Shown in pieces: positions 8,031-16,055 of a stretch of DNA of 64,000 nucleotides. The stretch lies in assembly GCF_019048845.1 (NCBI RefSeq), contig NZ_CP077425.1, positions 1,018,653 to 1,082,652 on the forward strand, written 5' to 3'. The notes beneath the pieces are model-generated. The model had not been told where the DNA came from. It did not search any database and saw only the letters and a program-made list of their open reading frames with translations. The translations under genes and the position numbers were made by a program. This DNA comes from Vibrio mimicus (GTDB lineage: Bacteria > Pseudomonadota > Gammaproteobacteria > Enterobacterales > Vibrionaceae). The first letter of the stretch is position 1. Every line of letters starts with the position of its first letter.

Positions 8031-8767
8031 TAAGGCTTCAAATTTTTTTCATTAATAATTTTTTGAATACGTGGATGTAGTGTTCTCCCATTCCGTGTCT
8101 CGTATTCCTCTCTTTTCAAGTCGTTGAGGTTTTTCACCGAGTTACTTGGAAGGGCATATTCAGACAGTTCTGTTTTTAGCTCCCCTCGTTCTTCGAGGCG
8201 TTTGGCTTCAAGATAATATTTCTTAAATAAATCATCGAGTCTATTCTCGGCTACACGACTTAAGTCATAGAGTTTGTTTTGAATGAGCCACTTTTCTAAT
8301 TTATTTTCAGGTTTTCTTGATAGAACTCTTATGCGACTATCTAATAACTCTTCGCTTGTTAGTGCATCACGTAAGACCCAGAGCTCGCCCATTTGAGGTG
8401 GCCAACTGTTACCTAGTTGGATTCGTTCATGACAATGTTTTAGTACTCGGTTTAAACCATTTGAATCAATTGACTCCGCGAATACAATAAATTTTCCGGT
8501 CGGTAGACTGCCATATTGATACTCCCATTGAGTTTCATAAACACTTAAAAAAGAGCCAAATACATGTAGGCACCAGTCAGAAGGTTCGCTAGTCGTATCT
8601 TCAGCAATAGAATTCTCAAAATGTTGGTTTTTTACCTCGTTGAATGAGCTGCTGCCTGAATCGCTCAGATGGGCTAAGCTTTGGTTTATACCCATTTCCC
8701 GAAGTTTGGTTTCGATCTCCTGAATGTTCTGAGGTTTTCGTTTGCTGTCTTTCATTGAGTTTCTCAT
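8030..8767 (-). CDS. Phage lambda P-like replication protein
   Basis: 245 aa if read from ATG 8767; ATGs at 8755 and 8695 are alternatives, none with a strong ribosome-binding site. The core (about residues 60-135) has DWCLHVFGSFLSVYETQW and WPPQMGELWVLRD, resembling the replication protein P family that recruits DnaB helicase. C-terminal half is charged and helical. The N-terminal ~50 codons overlap the upstream gene in another frame (8616-8767), an unusually long overlap. Function by similarity only; moderately confident. Confidence 0.65.
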   Translation of the reverse strand: MRNSMKDSKRKPQNIQEIETKLREMGINQSLAHLSDSGSSSFNEVKNQHFENSIAEDTTSEPSDWCLHVFGSFLSVYETQWEYQYGSLPTGKFIVFAESIDSNGLNRVLKHCHERIQLGNSWPPQMGELWVLRDALTSEELLDSRIRVLSRKPENKLEKWLIQNKLYDLSRVAENRLDDLFKKYYLEAKRLEERGELKTELSEYALPSNSVKNLNDLKREEYETRNGRTLHPRIQKIINEKNLKP

Positions 8768-9371
8768 TAGTTAGCCAATATTGTAGTTTGTTTTCTAGCC
8801 GGGCAATCGTTAACAGCTCACTTGCTTTGGATTTATGCCAGAGTACAAACTTTTTCCATACAAGAATATGTTCGCTGAGCAGACCTGAAAACTTAAAAGC
8901 GCGTTCTGCCCACATTGGGATCTCGTTTTCGTCAAGATCATGAGTTGATATGGTATTTCCTAATGGTGGTTGATTAAAGGTCGGATTTCTACCTTGTAAA
9001 GCTTGCATGGGTACATTAGGAAACTGAGTATGTGGTGCTGGTGCTGGTGCTGGTGCTGGTGCTGGTGCTGGTGCTGGTGCTGGTGCTGGTGCATCAACTG
9101 ATGTTGTGTCAATCAGAACCTTAAAAAGGTGCAACTCCGTACCATTTCTATATTCGACTTTGATTTTTTCAACAAGGTTCTGCTGAGATAACGACCTGAG
9201 ACATTCAGCAAGGCCAAATGTTGATAAACAGCACAGTGGACCCATTTCTTCAAGGTTGACAGTTACATAGCCTGTGTAATCCGAATTGTCAGCGAGCATA
9301 AGTAGTACAAGTTTTTCTGCTGGGCTAGCTGTAATGATTTGCCAAGCTAGATGTGTGTGTTTTGAGCTCAC
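8616..9371 (-). CDS. DnaT-like / replication O-like protein with (AP)n linker
   Basis: 251 aa from GTG 9371. Residues about 1-85 are a winged helix (SPAEKLVLLMLADNSDYTG, then LEEMGPLCCLSTFGLAECL). Next is a linker of about ten Ala-Pro pairs encoded by a hexanucleotide repeat. About 155-210 is a helical region with WKKFVLWHK and LENKLQYWL, similar to the DnaT single-strand-binding domain. The tail is basic (SERFRQQLIQRGKKPTF). Paired with the P-like gene downstream it resembles a helicase-loading module. Its presence in an integron cassette is unexpected. Assignment is inference from domain order. Confidence 0.65.
   Translation of the reverse strand: MSSKHTHLAWQIITASPAEKLVLLMLADNSDYTGYVTVNLEEMGPLCCLSTFGLAECLRSLSQQNLVEKIKVEYRNGTELHLFKVLIDTTSVDAPAPAPAPAPAPAPAPAPAPHTQFPNVPMQALQGRNPTFNQPPLGNTISTHDLDENEIPMWAERAFKFSGLLSEHILVWKKFVLWHKSKASELLTIARLENKLQYWLTNEKLNERQQTKTSEHSGDRNQTSGNGYKPKLSPSERFRQQLIQRGKKPTF
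9034..9087 (+). repeat. Hexanucleotide microsatellite (GGTGCT)9
   Basis: Nine perfect GGTGCT units plus a partial one, inside the reverse-strand DnaT-like gene, where they encode Ala-Pro. Unit changes keep frame, so linker length can vary by slippage without inactivation. Confidence 0.95.
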
Positions 9372-9468
9372 TTTAATAGTTCTCTACTTCAAACGAATTT
9401 GGTCACTATTGTATGCTAGGTATGGTCTTTATTGTAGGGTAAGAGTACTTTTTGGCTGCAAAATCGCC

Positions 9469-9591
9469 TAACAAACGCCTCAAGAGGGACTGTCAACGCG
9501 TGGCGTTTCCAGTCCCAATGAGCCGCGGTGGTTTCGGTTGTTGTGTTTGAGTTTAGTGGTAATGCGTTGCCAGCCCCTTAGGCGGGCGTTA
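9469..9591 (+). repeat. attC 11
   Basis: Main type; ends pair over 11 bp (GTTAGGCGATT). Confidence 0.97.
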
Positions 9592-9599
9592 TACCGCAA

Positions 9600-9893
9600 T
9601 CAGTCATCTAACCTTTTCATGGCTTTACGGTAAACATCGCTACGTTCGCGCTTTCCAACTGCTAGGACGGTTACAATGATCACATCGTCTTCAACTTTGT
9701 AGACGAGACGGTAGCCCGATTGACGCAACTTAATTTTATACATGTTGTCAGCTCCAGACAATTTTGAAGCCGGAACATGTGGGTTATCTAAGCGCTCGAT
9801 TAGCTTTTTCTTAAATTGTTGTTGCAGAGTAGAACCAAGCTTTTTCCACTCTTTGAGGGCGCTCTTTTTAAAGTCGAGTTTATAGGTCATCAA
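9600..9893 (-). CDS. relE: RelE family mRNA interferase toxin
   Basis: 97 aa; starts at 9893 or the adjacent ATG 9890. Closely follows E. coli RelE along its length: LDFKKSALKEWKKLGSTLQQQFKKKL, then YKIKLRQSGYRLVYKVED and VGKRERSDVYRKA, including the basic and Tyr residues used for ribosome-dependent mRNA cleavage. Overlaps the end of relB by 14 bases, so the pair is coupled. Reverse-oriented cassette with its own promoter. Confidence 0.93.
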   Translation of the reverse strand: MMTYKLDFKKSALKEWKKLGSTLQQQFKKKLIERLDNPHVPASKLSGADNMYKIKLRQSGYRLVYKVEDDVIIVTVLAVGKRERSDVYRKAMKRLDD

Positions 9894-10128
9894 TATTTAC
9901 CGAAATGCTCTCTTCAGATTCACGCTCTTTAGCGATAGCGAGTAGTTCAAGATCTTCGAGTCTGTCCATCATCATTTCGTACGCTTCGGCAGGTACGCAA
10001 TAAAATGCTGGTTCATTTCGGTTTAATACAGCTACAGGTTCGCCGTAAGCACTAGTTGCAACTTTCATAGGGTTAGCTTTCAACTCAGTAATGCTTGCAG
10101 CAACATCGGCTAAAATTCTAGTGGTCAT
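9880..10128 (-). CDS. relB: RelB/Phd-like antitoxin
   Basis: 82 aa from ATG 10128. N-terminal Phd/YefM-style DNA-binding part (ILADVAASITELKANPMKVATSAYGEPVAVLNRNEPAFYCVP), then a helix and an acidic C-terminal toxin-binding tail (ERESEESISVNIDDL). First gene of the operon. It should neutralise RelE and repress the promoter that lies between it and attC 12. Confidence 0.9.
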   Translation of the reverse strand: MTTRILADVAASITELKANPMKVATSAYGEPVAVLNRNEPAFYCVPAEAYEMMMDRLEDLELLAIAKERESEESISVNIDDL

Positions 10129-10162
10129 ATAATCGGTCTCTTAAATGGTCTTTATGTTGGTC

Positions 10163-10191
10163 ATTTTAGCCTCAACCAAGCGGTATAACAA
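10163..10191 (-). promoter_or_regulatory. relBE promoter using attC for its -35
   Basis: Reverse-strand TTGTTA (complement of TAACAA, 10186-10191) is spaced 17 bp from TAAAAT (10163-10168), 34 bp before relB. The -35 hexamer is the first six bases of attC 12. Not experimentally shown. Confidence 0.65.
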
Positions 10192-10305
10192 GTTGCTTAA
10201 GAGTGATTCGCAACGCGTGGCATTTTTACTATGCGTCGGTTTATGTGTTTAAGGTATAATGCGGAGGCTAAGGTATTGCGTTGCTCACACCTTAGCAAGG
10301 CGTTA
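10186..10305 (+). repeat. attC 12 (divergent type)
   Basis: Starts TAACAAGTTGCTTAAGAGTG and ends CACACCTTAGCAAGGCGTTA; related to attC 23 and 66. Ends pair over 10 bp (GTTATACCGC). Confidence 0.93.
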
Positions 10306-10720
10306 GTTTCTATCTAGAAAAAATCATCAAAAGCTCAGATTCAATGCCCTGAAAAATCAGCCTTAAGTGTTCAAGTCGCACTATTTGGCTTTTGAGTTTT
10401 GCCTGATGCTGATTTAGTAGAAAGTGTTGAAAGTTCAGCTGTTTCAAAGTCGCTTAAAGCCAACAAGCCTCGAGGCTGCAATGTTGTCGGATGTTCAACA
10501 CGGTCAGTTTAGTTTCACAAAGGACGTCATCACCGCTGAAATTATGCTTTCTTTGTCGTGGACTCTTAACCGTGGTCAACTTAACCTTGATCGTTTTGAG
10601 TTTTGGCAGCTAACTTCACAGCTTTTGGCGTTGGACGTGTGCATGTTCGATGCATTCGCATAAAATGGCTTTCAAAGAAATGTGTTAAATAAGTCATTGG
10701 AAAACAATAAGCTACGAAAC
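10306..10720 (+). other. ORF-less cassette, family A (A1), copy 4
   Basis: About 415 bp. The 60-codon frame is open (10481-10663, MLSDVQHGQFSF ... CMFDAFA). No ribosome-binding site. Pre-attC hairpin ATTGGAAAACAAT. Confidence 0.82.
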
Positions 10721-10843
10721 TAACAAACGCCTCAAGAGGGACTGTCAACGCGTGGCGTTTCCAGTCCCATTGAGCCGCGGTGGTTGCAGTTGTTGTGTTT
10801 GAGTTTAGTGGTGATGCGTTGTCAGCCCCTTAGGCGGGCGTTA
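10721..10843 (+). repeat. attC 13
   Basis: Main type; ends pair over 9 bp (GTTAGTTTC). Confidence 0.97.
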
Positions 10844-11358
10844 TGCTTAATCCATTAAAATCAAGTGTTTGTGGTTTTTGATCCTTTTGGCATTTTGTTC
10901 AGGTTTTGTCGGCAATTCAATATTGTTTGTCGCTGCCTAACGAAGCGGCAATGTATCTGGCGCTGTAGCTTCTGAGTGATTGCCTCATTGGGTTGTTGAG
11001 TCTGCGCGAGGTGAGTACTGCTCTCTCAAGTCGCTTTGAGCAGTTTGGTGCCTTTACTTATGGGCTTAAAGTCTGTCGGCAATTGAACATTGTTTTTCGC
11101 TGTCTAATGAAACAGCAATGTGTTTGTCGCTATACGTTTCAGCGTTATTGCCTCATTAAGCTGTCGTGCCAATGTGTGGTGAGTGGGTTTGTCGGAGAGC
11201 GTTTCCACATTGGCTGATTTGTAGGATGAAACCCTGCTTTGGTCAGCTCATAGTTAAAGTTTGAGTCAGTTCTAATTCGAAAAACTCTTCGGTTTGGTCA
11301 ATGATTTCAGTGAGTTATTCTTTAATGAATTCAAATGTAACGCGTTGAAGCTTAAGCA
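10844..11358 (+). other. ORF-less cassette, family B, copy 2
   Basis: About 515 bp, internal duplication present. Stops interrupt the 5' half (CTGTAGCTTCTGAG). The 3' Cys-rich frame is open at 10993-11217, beginning MLSLREVS. No ribosome-binding site. Confidence 0.8.
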
Positions 11359-11481
11359 TAACAAACGCCTCAAGAGGGACTGTCAACGCGTAGCGTTTCC
11401 AGTCCCATTGAGCCGCGGTGGTTTCGGTTGTTGTGTTTGAGTTTAGTGTTAATGCGTTGTCAGCCCCTTAGGCGGGCGTTA
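11359..11481 (+). repeat. attC 14
   Basis: Main type, with CGTAG for CGTGG; family B ends (GTTATGCTTAA). Confidence 0.97.
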
Positions 11482-11498
11482 GTTGCATTTGGGTGTTT

Positions 11499-11819
11499 AT
11501 GAACGATAACCAAAAAACAAGAAAGCTACGAAAAATGGCTATGATTTATCTGCTTATTTTGCTGCTGCCCTTTGTTTCGTCTGCGTTAACTGATAAAGAA
11601 AATGGGCGTGGACTGCTATTCGTTCTTTGGCCTTTAGTGTCGATTTGGTACTTTGTTGCTTATAGGCAAATAGCGAAAACTTATGAATGCCCGATGATAA
11701 AACATGTAGCATTTAGCAAAGGTGGTGGAGGCACATTTCATGGGATTTTATACTACTTTTCAACCTTCATTCTCTTTGCGTTGGTTGTGTTATTAATTCG
11801 TGGAACATTTGGCTTGTAG
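11499..11819 (+). CDS. Small membrane protein, unknown
   Basis: 106 aa from ATG 11499; a GTG at 11493 is less likely. Basic N-terminus, then three hydrophobic segments (MAMIYLLILLLPFVSSAL, GLLFVLWPLVSIWYFVAY, YYFSTFILFALVVLLI) with a Lys-rich loop between the last two. No recognised family. Possible DUF805-like topology, but too short to claim. Inner membrane; single-gene cassette. Confidence 0.72.
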   Translation: MNDNQKTRKLRKMAMIYLLILLLPFVSSALTDKENGRGLLFVLWPLVSIWYFVAYRQIAKTYECPMIKHVAFSKGGGGTFHGILYYFSTFILFALVVLLIRGTFGL

Positions 11820-11823
11820 CAAC

Positions 11824-11946
11824 TAACAAACGCCTCAAGAGGGACTGTCAACGCGTGGCGTTTCCAGTCCCATTGAGCCGCGGTGGTTTCGGTGGTTGTG
11901 TTTGAGTTTGGTTGTTATGCGTTGTCAGCCCCTTAGGCGGGCGTTA
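11824..11946 (+). repeat. attC 15
   Basis: Main type; ends pair over 9 bp (GTTAGTTGC). Confidence 0.97.
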
Positions 11947-11966
11947 TATCAATTTACAGGTAATTA

Positions 11967-12746
11967 ATGAGTAAAGTTAAGATTAAGTTAATTTCAATTG
12001 GGCATTTACCTCTGGAATTTAACATCAAAAGTGTTGGTAAATTCAAATCGTCTCAATTTGAGATTCATGGTGAAATAGAAAGGTTAGCTTTGCGATGTGA
12101 TTCTGATGGAATGTCATGGGAGTTTTCAGATGATATCGTAAGGAAGCAGTTGCCAGAACTAGGCGATGCTGATTTTATGATTGCCATTGTTAACGGACCT
12201 CTTGAAGATAACTGGTATTCACGTCGATTGGGCGGCAATAAAGTTGCTTTCACGTTTCATGAAATCAAAGGTATTTTGCAATGGGCAAATATACCTCTTG
12301 AGAACGTGATATATAGAATGCTCAATGCGTACACTTTGGCGTATAAGCGAGCTGGCAATCGAATCCCCGACTTTGAGGAAATGACAGACTTTACCCATGA
12401 TGAAACTCGGGGATGCTTGTTTGATATGAATGGGCTTAAGTTGGATTTAGTTGCTTCATGTCATAAGCCAATAATTTGTTCTGAGTGCCAAGAAAGACTG
12501 CGTCGTGATCGAGTACCAGAAAACGTAATTAAAGCTGTAGAAAAAGATATCAAAAGAATCAGGAAAGACCTTTACTATCGTATTCTTGATAGAGTTAAAA
12601 GGCATCCGATATTCGCGCTATTTTTGTCTAGCTTGTTTGCGTTGTTTTTGGGAATTACTGGTTCTATTGCTGGTTCTTACGCTTACGAGTACATAAAACG
12701 CCCTGCTGAACCTGCTGAAATGAAGCAAAGCAACGGAAAAGTTTAG
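11967..12746 (+). CDS. C-terminally membrane-anchored protein, unknown
   Basis: 259 aa from ATG 11967, with an AGG 8 bases upstream. A cytoplasmic region of about 215 residues includes CDSDGMSWEFSDD and a CSECQE pair that could bind metal. A basic stretch (KRIRKDLYYRILDRVKRHP) then leads to one transmembrane helix (FALFLSSLFALFLGITGSIAG) and a short tail. Topology looks like a tail-anchored inner-membrane protein facing the cytoplasm. No family recognised. Confidence 0.72.
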   Translation: MSKVKIKLISIGHLPLEFNIKSVGKFKSSQFEIHGEIERLALRCDSDGMSWEFSDDIVRKQLPELGDADFMIAIVNGPLEDNWYSRRLGGNKVAFTFHEIKGILQWANIPLENVIYRMLNAYTLAYKRAGNRIPDFEEMTDFTHDETRGCLFDMNGLKLDLVASCHKPIICSECQERLRRDRVPENVIKAVEKDIKRIRKDLYYRILDRVKRHPIFALFLSSLFALFLGITGSIAGSYAYEYIKRPAEPAEMKQSNGKV

Positions 12747-12761
12747 TGGTAGCAATTGATA

Positions 12762-12884
12762 TAACAAACAATTTAAGAGGGATTCACAACGCTCGGCATT
12801 TTTGCTTCTACTTCAAATTTAGTGTTTATGGCACAATGCTTTAGGTTTGGGTGGAGGCGTTGTTCACCCCTTAATTGGGCGTTA
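12762..12884 (+). repeat. attC 16 (divergent type)
   Basis: Same subtype as attC 5 (AATTTAAGAGGGATTCACAA). Ends pair over 12 bp (GTTATATCAATT). Confidence 0.93.
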
Positions 12885-12956
12885 TATGCTTATAGGGTTT
12901 GTCTCCTAAAGGATACGCTGCTATAGTCCTTTTAGAGCGATGAACTAGAGGTGGCT

Positions 12957-13226
12957 ATGCCAGAGATTGATGCCCTATTAGGCCTTTCATTTTGCTTGTA
13001 CTTCTTTGATAACAAGCAGCATAAATTGCCTCATATTCACGTTAAGTACGGTAGTTACGAGCTAATTATTGCTATTGAAACAGGTGAGTGTTTAGAGGGT
13101 TACTTACCCAATAAGCAACGAAAACGTGCTGAAAACCATATTCTTGAACATCGAGAGCAATTGATGGTGATGTGGAATAAAGCGGTGAATGGTGAAAATC
13201 CAGGTAAGTTAGGTGATTTATGTTGA
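12957..13226 (+). CDS. DUF4160 family protein
   Basis: 89 aa from ATG 12957 after AGAGGTGG; a GTG at 12951 is an alternative. Matches DUF4160 in FCLYFFDNKQHKLPHIHVKYG and in the C-terminal helix ending HREQLMVMWNKA. DUF4160 genes usually sit directly upstream of a DUF2442 gene, as here. The pair is often considered a possible toxin-antitoxin-like module, but activity is not established. Overlaps the next gene by 7 bases. Confidence 0.85.
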   Translation: MPEIDALLGLSFCLYFFDNKQHKLPHIHVKYGSYELIIAIETGECLEGYLPNKQRKRAENHILEHREQLMVMWNKAVNGENPGKLGDLC

Positions 13227-13741
13227 AAGTCATAGATGTTGATTTTGTCTCAGACCATACATTAGAACTGACGTTCAATGATGGTTACCAAGGCTATGCC
13301 GACTTGTCGGTATACTTTAAAAAAGCACCGTTTTCAGAAATTAAGGACTTTAAACGCTTTTCCTTGACTCGTGATGGCTCGTTAAATTGGGATGGTAATG
13401 AGTTAACGGCCGCGACACTCCGTGACATAACCAAGGGCTCACAAAAGTCGGTGGAGTTAAGTTTTAATGTTCAAGAAATGGAAGCCGTCATCAAACAGGC
13501 CTCATGGGAATCGATGATGGAAGGGCGTCCCGACATCTTGCAAGCGGCTATTCGTTCTTACGTAGAGCAGCTTGGTCATGGTCAAGTTATTGCAAAGGCG
13601 GGTATAAAAAGTCGTACGAGTGCTTATCGCTCCTTGAAGCCAGAAACAACGCCAAACTTTGGCACACTAGTTCAGTTAGGGCACGCCGTCATCGAACTAG
13701 CGAAAGATAGAACAGTGGCAAACAAGGAACCACGCATATAA
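13220..13741 (+). CDS. DUF2442 protein fused to HTH antitoxin-like domain
   Basis: 173 aa from ATG 13220. Residues 1 to about 75 are DUF2442 (LELTFNDGYQGYADLSVYF, then GNELTAATLRDIT). Residues about 90-165 form a helix-turn-helix segment resembling HigA-type antitoxins (GQVIAKAGIKSRTSAYRSL, then GTLVQLGHAVIELA). The fused DNA-binding part suggests autoregulation with its DUF4160 partner. The stop codon TAA is the first bases of attC 17. Confidence 0.82.
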   Translation: MLKVIDVDFVSDHTLELTFNDGYQGYADLSVYFKKAPFSEIKDFKRFSLTRDGSLNWDGNELTAATLRDITKGSQKSVELSFNVQEMEAVIKQASWESMMEGRPDILQAAIRSYVEQLGHGQVIAKAGIKSRTSAYRSLKPETTPNFGTLVQLGHAVIELAKDRTVANKEPRI

Positions 13742-13861
13742 CAAACGCCTCAAGAGGGACTGTCAACGCGCGGCGTTTCCAGTCCCAATGAGCCGTGGTG
13801 GTTGCAGTTGTTGTGTTTGAGTTTAGTTGTAATGCGTTGCCAGCCCCTTAGGCGGGCGTTA
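13739..13861 (+). repeat. attC 17
   Basis: Main type; ends pair over 9 bp (GTTATATGC). Confidence 0.97.
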
Positions 13862-14276
13862 GCTTCTTAAAGGCTGGAATCATCAAAATCCAAACTCAAT
13901 CGTTCTGAAAAATCAGCTTTTAGCATTCAAATTGCACAAGTTGGCTTTTGCGTTTTTTCTTGATGCTGATTTGGTCGAACGTGTTGAAAGTTCAGTGGTT
14001 TCAAAGTCGCTGAAAATCATCAAACCTCGATGCTTCAATGTTGTTGGACGTTCCACACAGAAAGTTTGGTTTCATAAAAGGCTACATCATCGCTGTGATC
14101 TGGTTTTCTTTGTCGCGGACTCTTAACCGTGGCCAACTTAACCTTGATCGTTTTGAGTTTTGGTAGCCAACCTCACAGCTTTTGGCGTTGGACGTGTGTT
14201 TGTGTGATGCTTTTGCGTAAAATGCCTTTCAAGCAAATGTGTTAAAAAGCCATTGTGAAACAATAGGCTACGAAGC
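13862..14276 (+). other. ORF-less cassette, family A (A-prime), copy 5
   Basis: About 415 bp. Very similar to copy 1, sharing its TAG inside TTTTGGTAGCC, so the two look like recent duplicates. No gene supported. Confidence 0.85.
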
Positions 14277-14399
14277 TAACAAACGCCTCAAGAGGGACTG
14301 TCAACGCGCGGCGTTTCCAGTCCTATTGAGCCGCGGTGGTTACGGTTGTTGTGTTTGAGTTTAGTGTTAATGCGTTGCCAGCCCCTTAGGCGGGCGTTA
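14277..14399 (+). repeat. attC 18
   Basis: Main type; ends pair over 9 bp (GTTAGCTTC). Confidence 0.97.
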
Positions 14400-14521
14400 T
14401 GTTCTCTATCTGTAAATCGTCAAATTATTGCAGGCAATTTGTTGCCCGCGAGCAAGTTTTTGCCTCGCCAATTTTCGCGTTATCATGCGCTTAAAGCAGA
14501 ATAAGCGAGGATGTCAAAGCC

Positions 14522-15481
14522 ATGACAAAAGATATTAGTCGGTACAATATGCGTTGGGTTGAGGGGGACACTTTACCTGAAGCTCCAAAGCCTAAACTTT
14601 CTCCGAAAGAAAGGTATTTAAAGCAACTCCAAGAGAATCATCGACAATCTGAAGAAACGTGGTCTTATGTCCAAGCAAACGAAGACCGTTATGCATTACA
14701 AAGAGCGGATGTCCTTACTCGCCGAAATGCCTCACAAATGCTTGATGATTCTCTTCGAGACTCACTAAGTTCGCAGTGTTCACTTGAAGAAGAAATGGCA
14801 AAGAATCATCAACATGTTCTTATTGCAGACTTAGAAGATGCCCATAAAATCTTGCACAACATTTGGTTGGAGTCTGGTCGTGATGTTGCTGCCATTGCTG
14901 CGAGTATCAACACGTCTAAATCCTGGTTTAACCATACAGAGCCAATGTTTAATGCCCATTCAATCGCAAAGCAATTTGGTGACATGGGTATTAAAGCCGA
15001 CTTGGTGGAGAGCAAAGGAAAAACCTTTGTGGCATTTTCTGGTACGGATAAAAATGGCAAAGTCTTAAATCATGCCTTCGTAAACGGTACTCGTATCAAT
15101 ATGAACGGCAAAAAGTACCCATTGAACTCGTTCAAATCCATGCAAGCAGGATTCAGTCCCAAATCAAAATCGGCCAATTTTAAAGGTGCAGCCGCATTAA
15201 CATTTGTGGTGTCGGCAAGTATAGCGACAACTGATCTGGTGTTTAAAGATGATTATCATCTGGTTAATTGGTTTGGGAATGTTGGCTCAGACATGTTTAA
15301 AGCTCTAGTACAGTTTGGTGCTGGAGAAGCGGCGTTGTGGATAGCCGCTACTTATAGTGCTCCTATTGTTATTGGTGCGATAGCATGTGTTGCAGTTTAT
15401 GCTCTGATCGAGCTGGCTTGGGACGACTTTAAGATTTCCAATCACCTTGTCGAGGCTTTAGAAAATGTTGCAACAGAATAA
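14522..15481 (+). CDS. Probable antibacterial membrane-targeting effector
   Basis: 319 aa from ATG 14522, with GAGGAT upstream. The N-terminal ~140 residues are charged and helical (PKLSPKERYLKQLQ, heptad-like). The middle is beta-rich (GKTFVAFSGTDKNGKVL). The end has long hydrophobic segments (GAAALTFVVSASIATTDL, IVIGAIACVAVYALIELAW), then an amphipathic tail. No Sec signal. The layout matches the large effectors at 38188 and 54543 and the PAAR protein at 5822. It is followed by an overlapping membrane gene typical of an immunity protein. Type VI delivery and pore formation are inference. Confidence 0.68.
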   Translation: MTKDISRYNMRWVEGDTLPEAPKPKLSPKERYLKQLQENHRQSEETWSYVQANEDRYALQRADVLTRRNASQMLDDSLRDSLSSQCSLEEEMAKNHQHVLIADLEDAHKILHNIWLESGRDVAAIAASINTSKSWFNHTEPMFNAHSIAKQFGDMGIKADLVESKGKTFVAFSGTDKNGKVLNHAFVNGTRINMNGKKYPLNSFKSMQAGFSPKSKSANFKGAAALTFVVSASIATTDLVFKDDYHLVNWFGNVGSDMFKALVQFGAGEAALWIAATYSAPIVIGAIACVAVYALIELAWDDFKISNHLVEALENVATE

Positions 15482-15893
15482 AGTCCGTCTAGCGGGCATT
15501 GCCCTAATTGCATTGATGTTACTCTGTTGGATATATCCTTCTTATGGAGTATTTCGTGATTACTTAGCTTTATTGAACAAGGAGTCTGTTGTAAGGCTAT
15601 CTGTTCTAACTCTTTGGGTTCCAATGGGATGTCTAGGTGCTGTTTTTTGTTTACTGTGGATGTCGCCCAAAGCACTCTACTATGGGAAAGGGATTGGAAA
15701 AGTTTATTCTCCTAATGCAATGAAATTAGCCAACAAGATATGTATTTCATTTGCTCTAGTTGGTGTTGCATTTGCTGCTGGTTGGACATATCACACGTTG
15801 GATCTTCTGGAACAATATGGTTATGTCTACAGTAGAGATTTAACTAAGATAACTCCAACAGGGATTCATCTAATGTATGTTCGAGCAAATTAA
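15465..15893 (+). CDS. Probable immunity protein (membrane)
   Basis: 142 aa from ATG 15465, overlapping the effector gene by 17 bases. Three hydrophobic segments (LAGIALIALMLLCWIYPSYGVF, LWVPMGCLGAVFCLLWM, ICISFALVGVAFAAGWTY) and a C-terminal soluble tail. Inner-membrane protein. Immunity role from position only. Confidence 0.68.
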   Translation: MLQQNKVRLAGIALIALMLLCWIYPSYGVFRDYLALLNKESVVRLSVLTLWVPMGCLGAVFCLLWMSPKALYYGKGIGKVYSPNAMKLANKICISFALVGVAFAAGWTYHTLDLLEQYGYVYSRDLTKITPTGIHLMYVRAN

Positions 15894-15917
15894 ATAGAAC
15901 TAGTTTCGGCACGAACA

Positions 15918-16039
15918 TAACAAACGCCTCAAGAGGGACTGTCAACGCGTGGCGTTTCCAGTCCCAATGAGCCGCGGTGGTTGCAGTTGTTGTGTTTAGG
16001 TTTAGTGTTATGCGTTGCCAGCCCCTTAGGCGGGCGTTA
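15918..16039 (+). repeat. attC 19
   Basis: Main type; ends pair over 9 bp (GTTATGTTC). Confidence 0.97.
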
Positions 16040-16055
16040 GGCACAGGGTGGAAAA

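Noticed and set aside
8030..9371. Prophage remnant around the O/P-like genes
   Set aside because: No integrase, capsid, lysis or attachment sites. The pair is bounded by attC sites with matching cassette ends.
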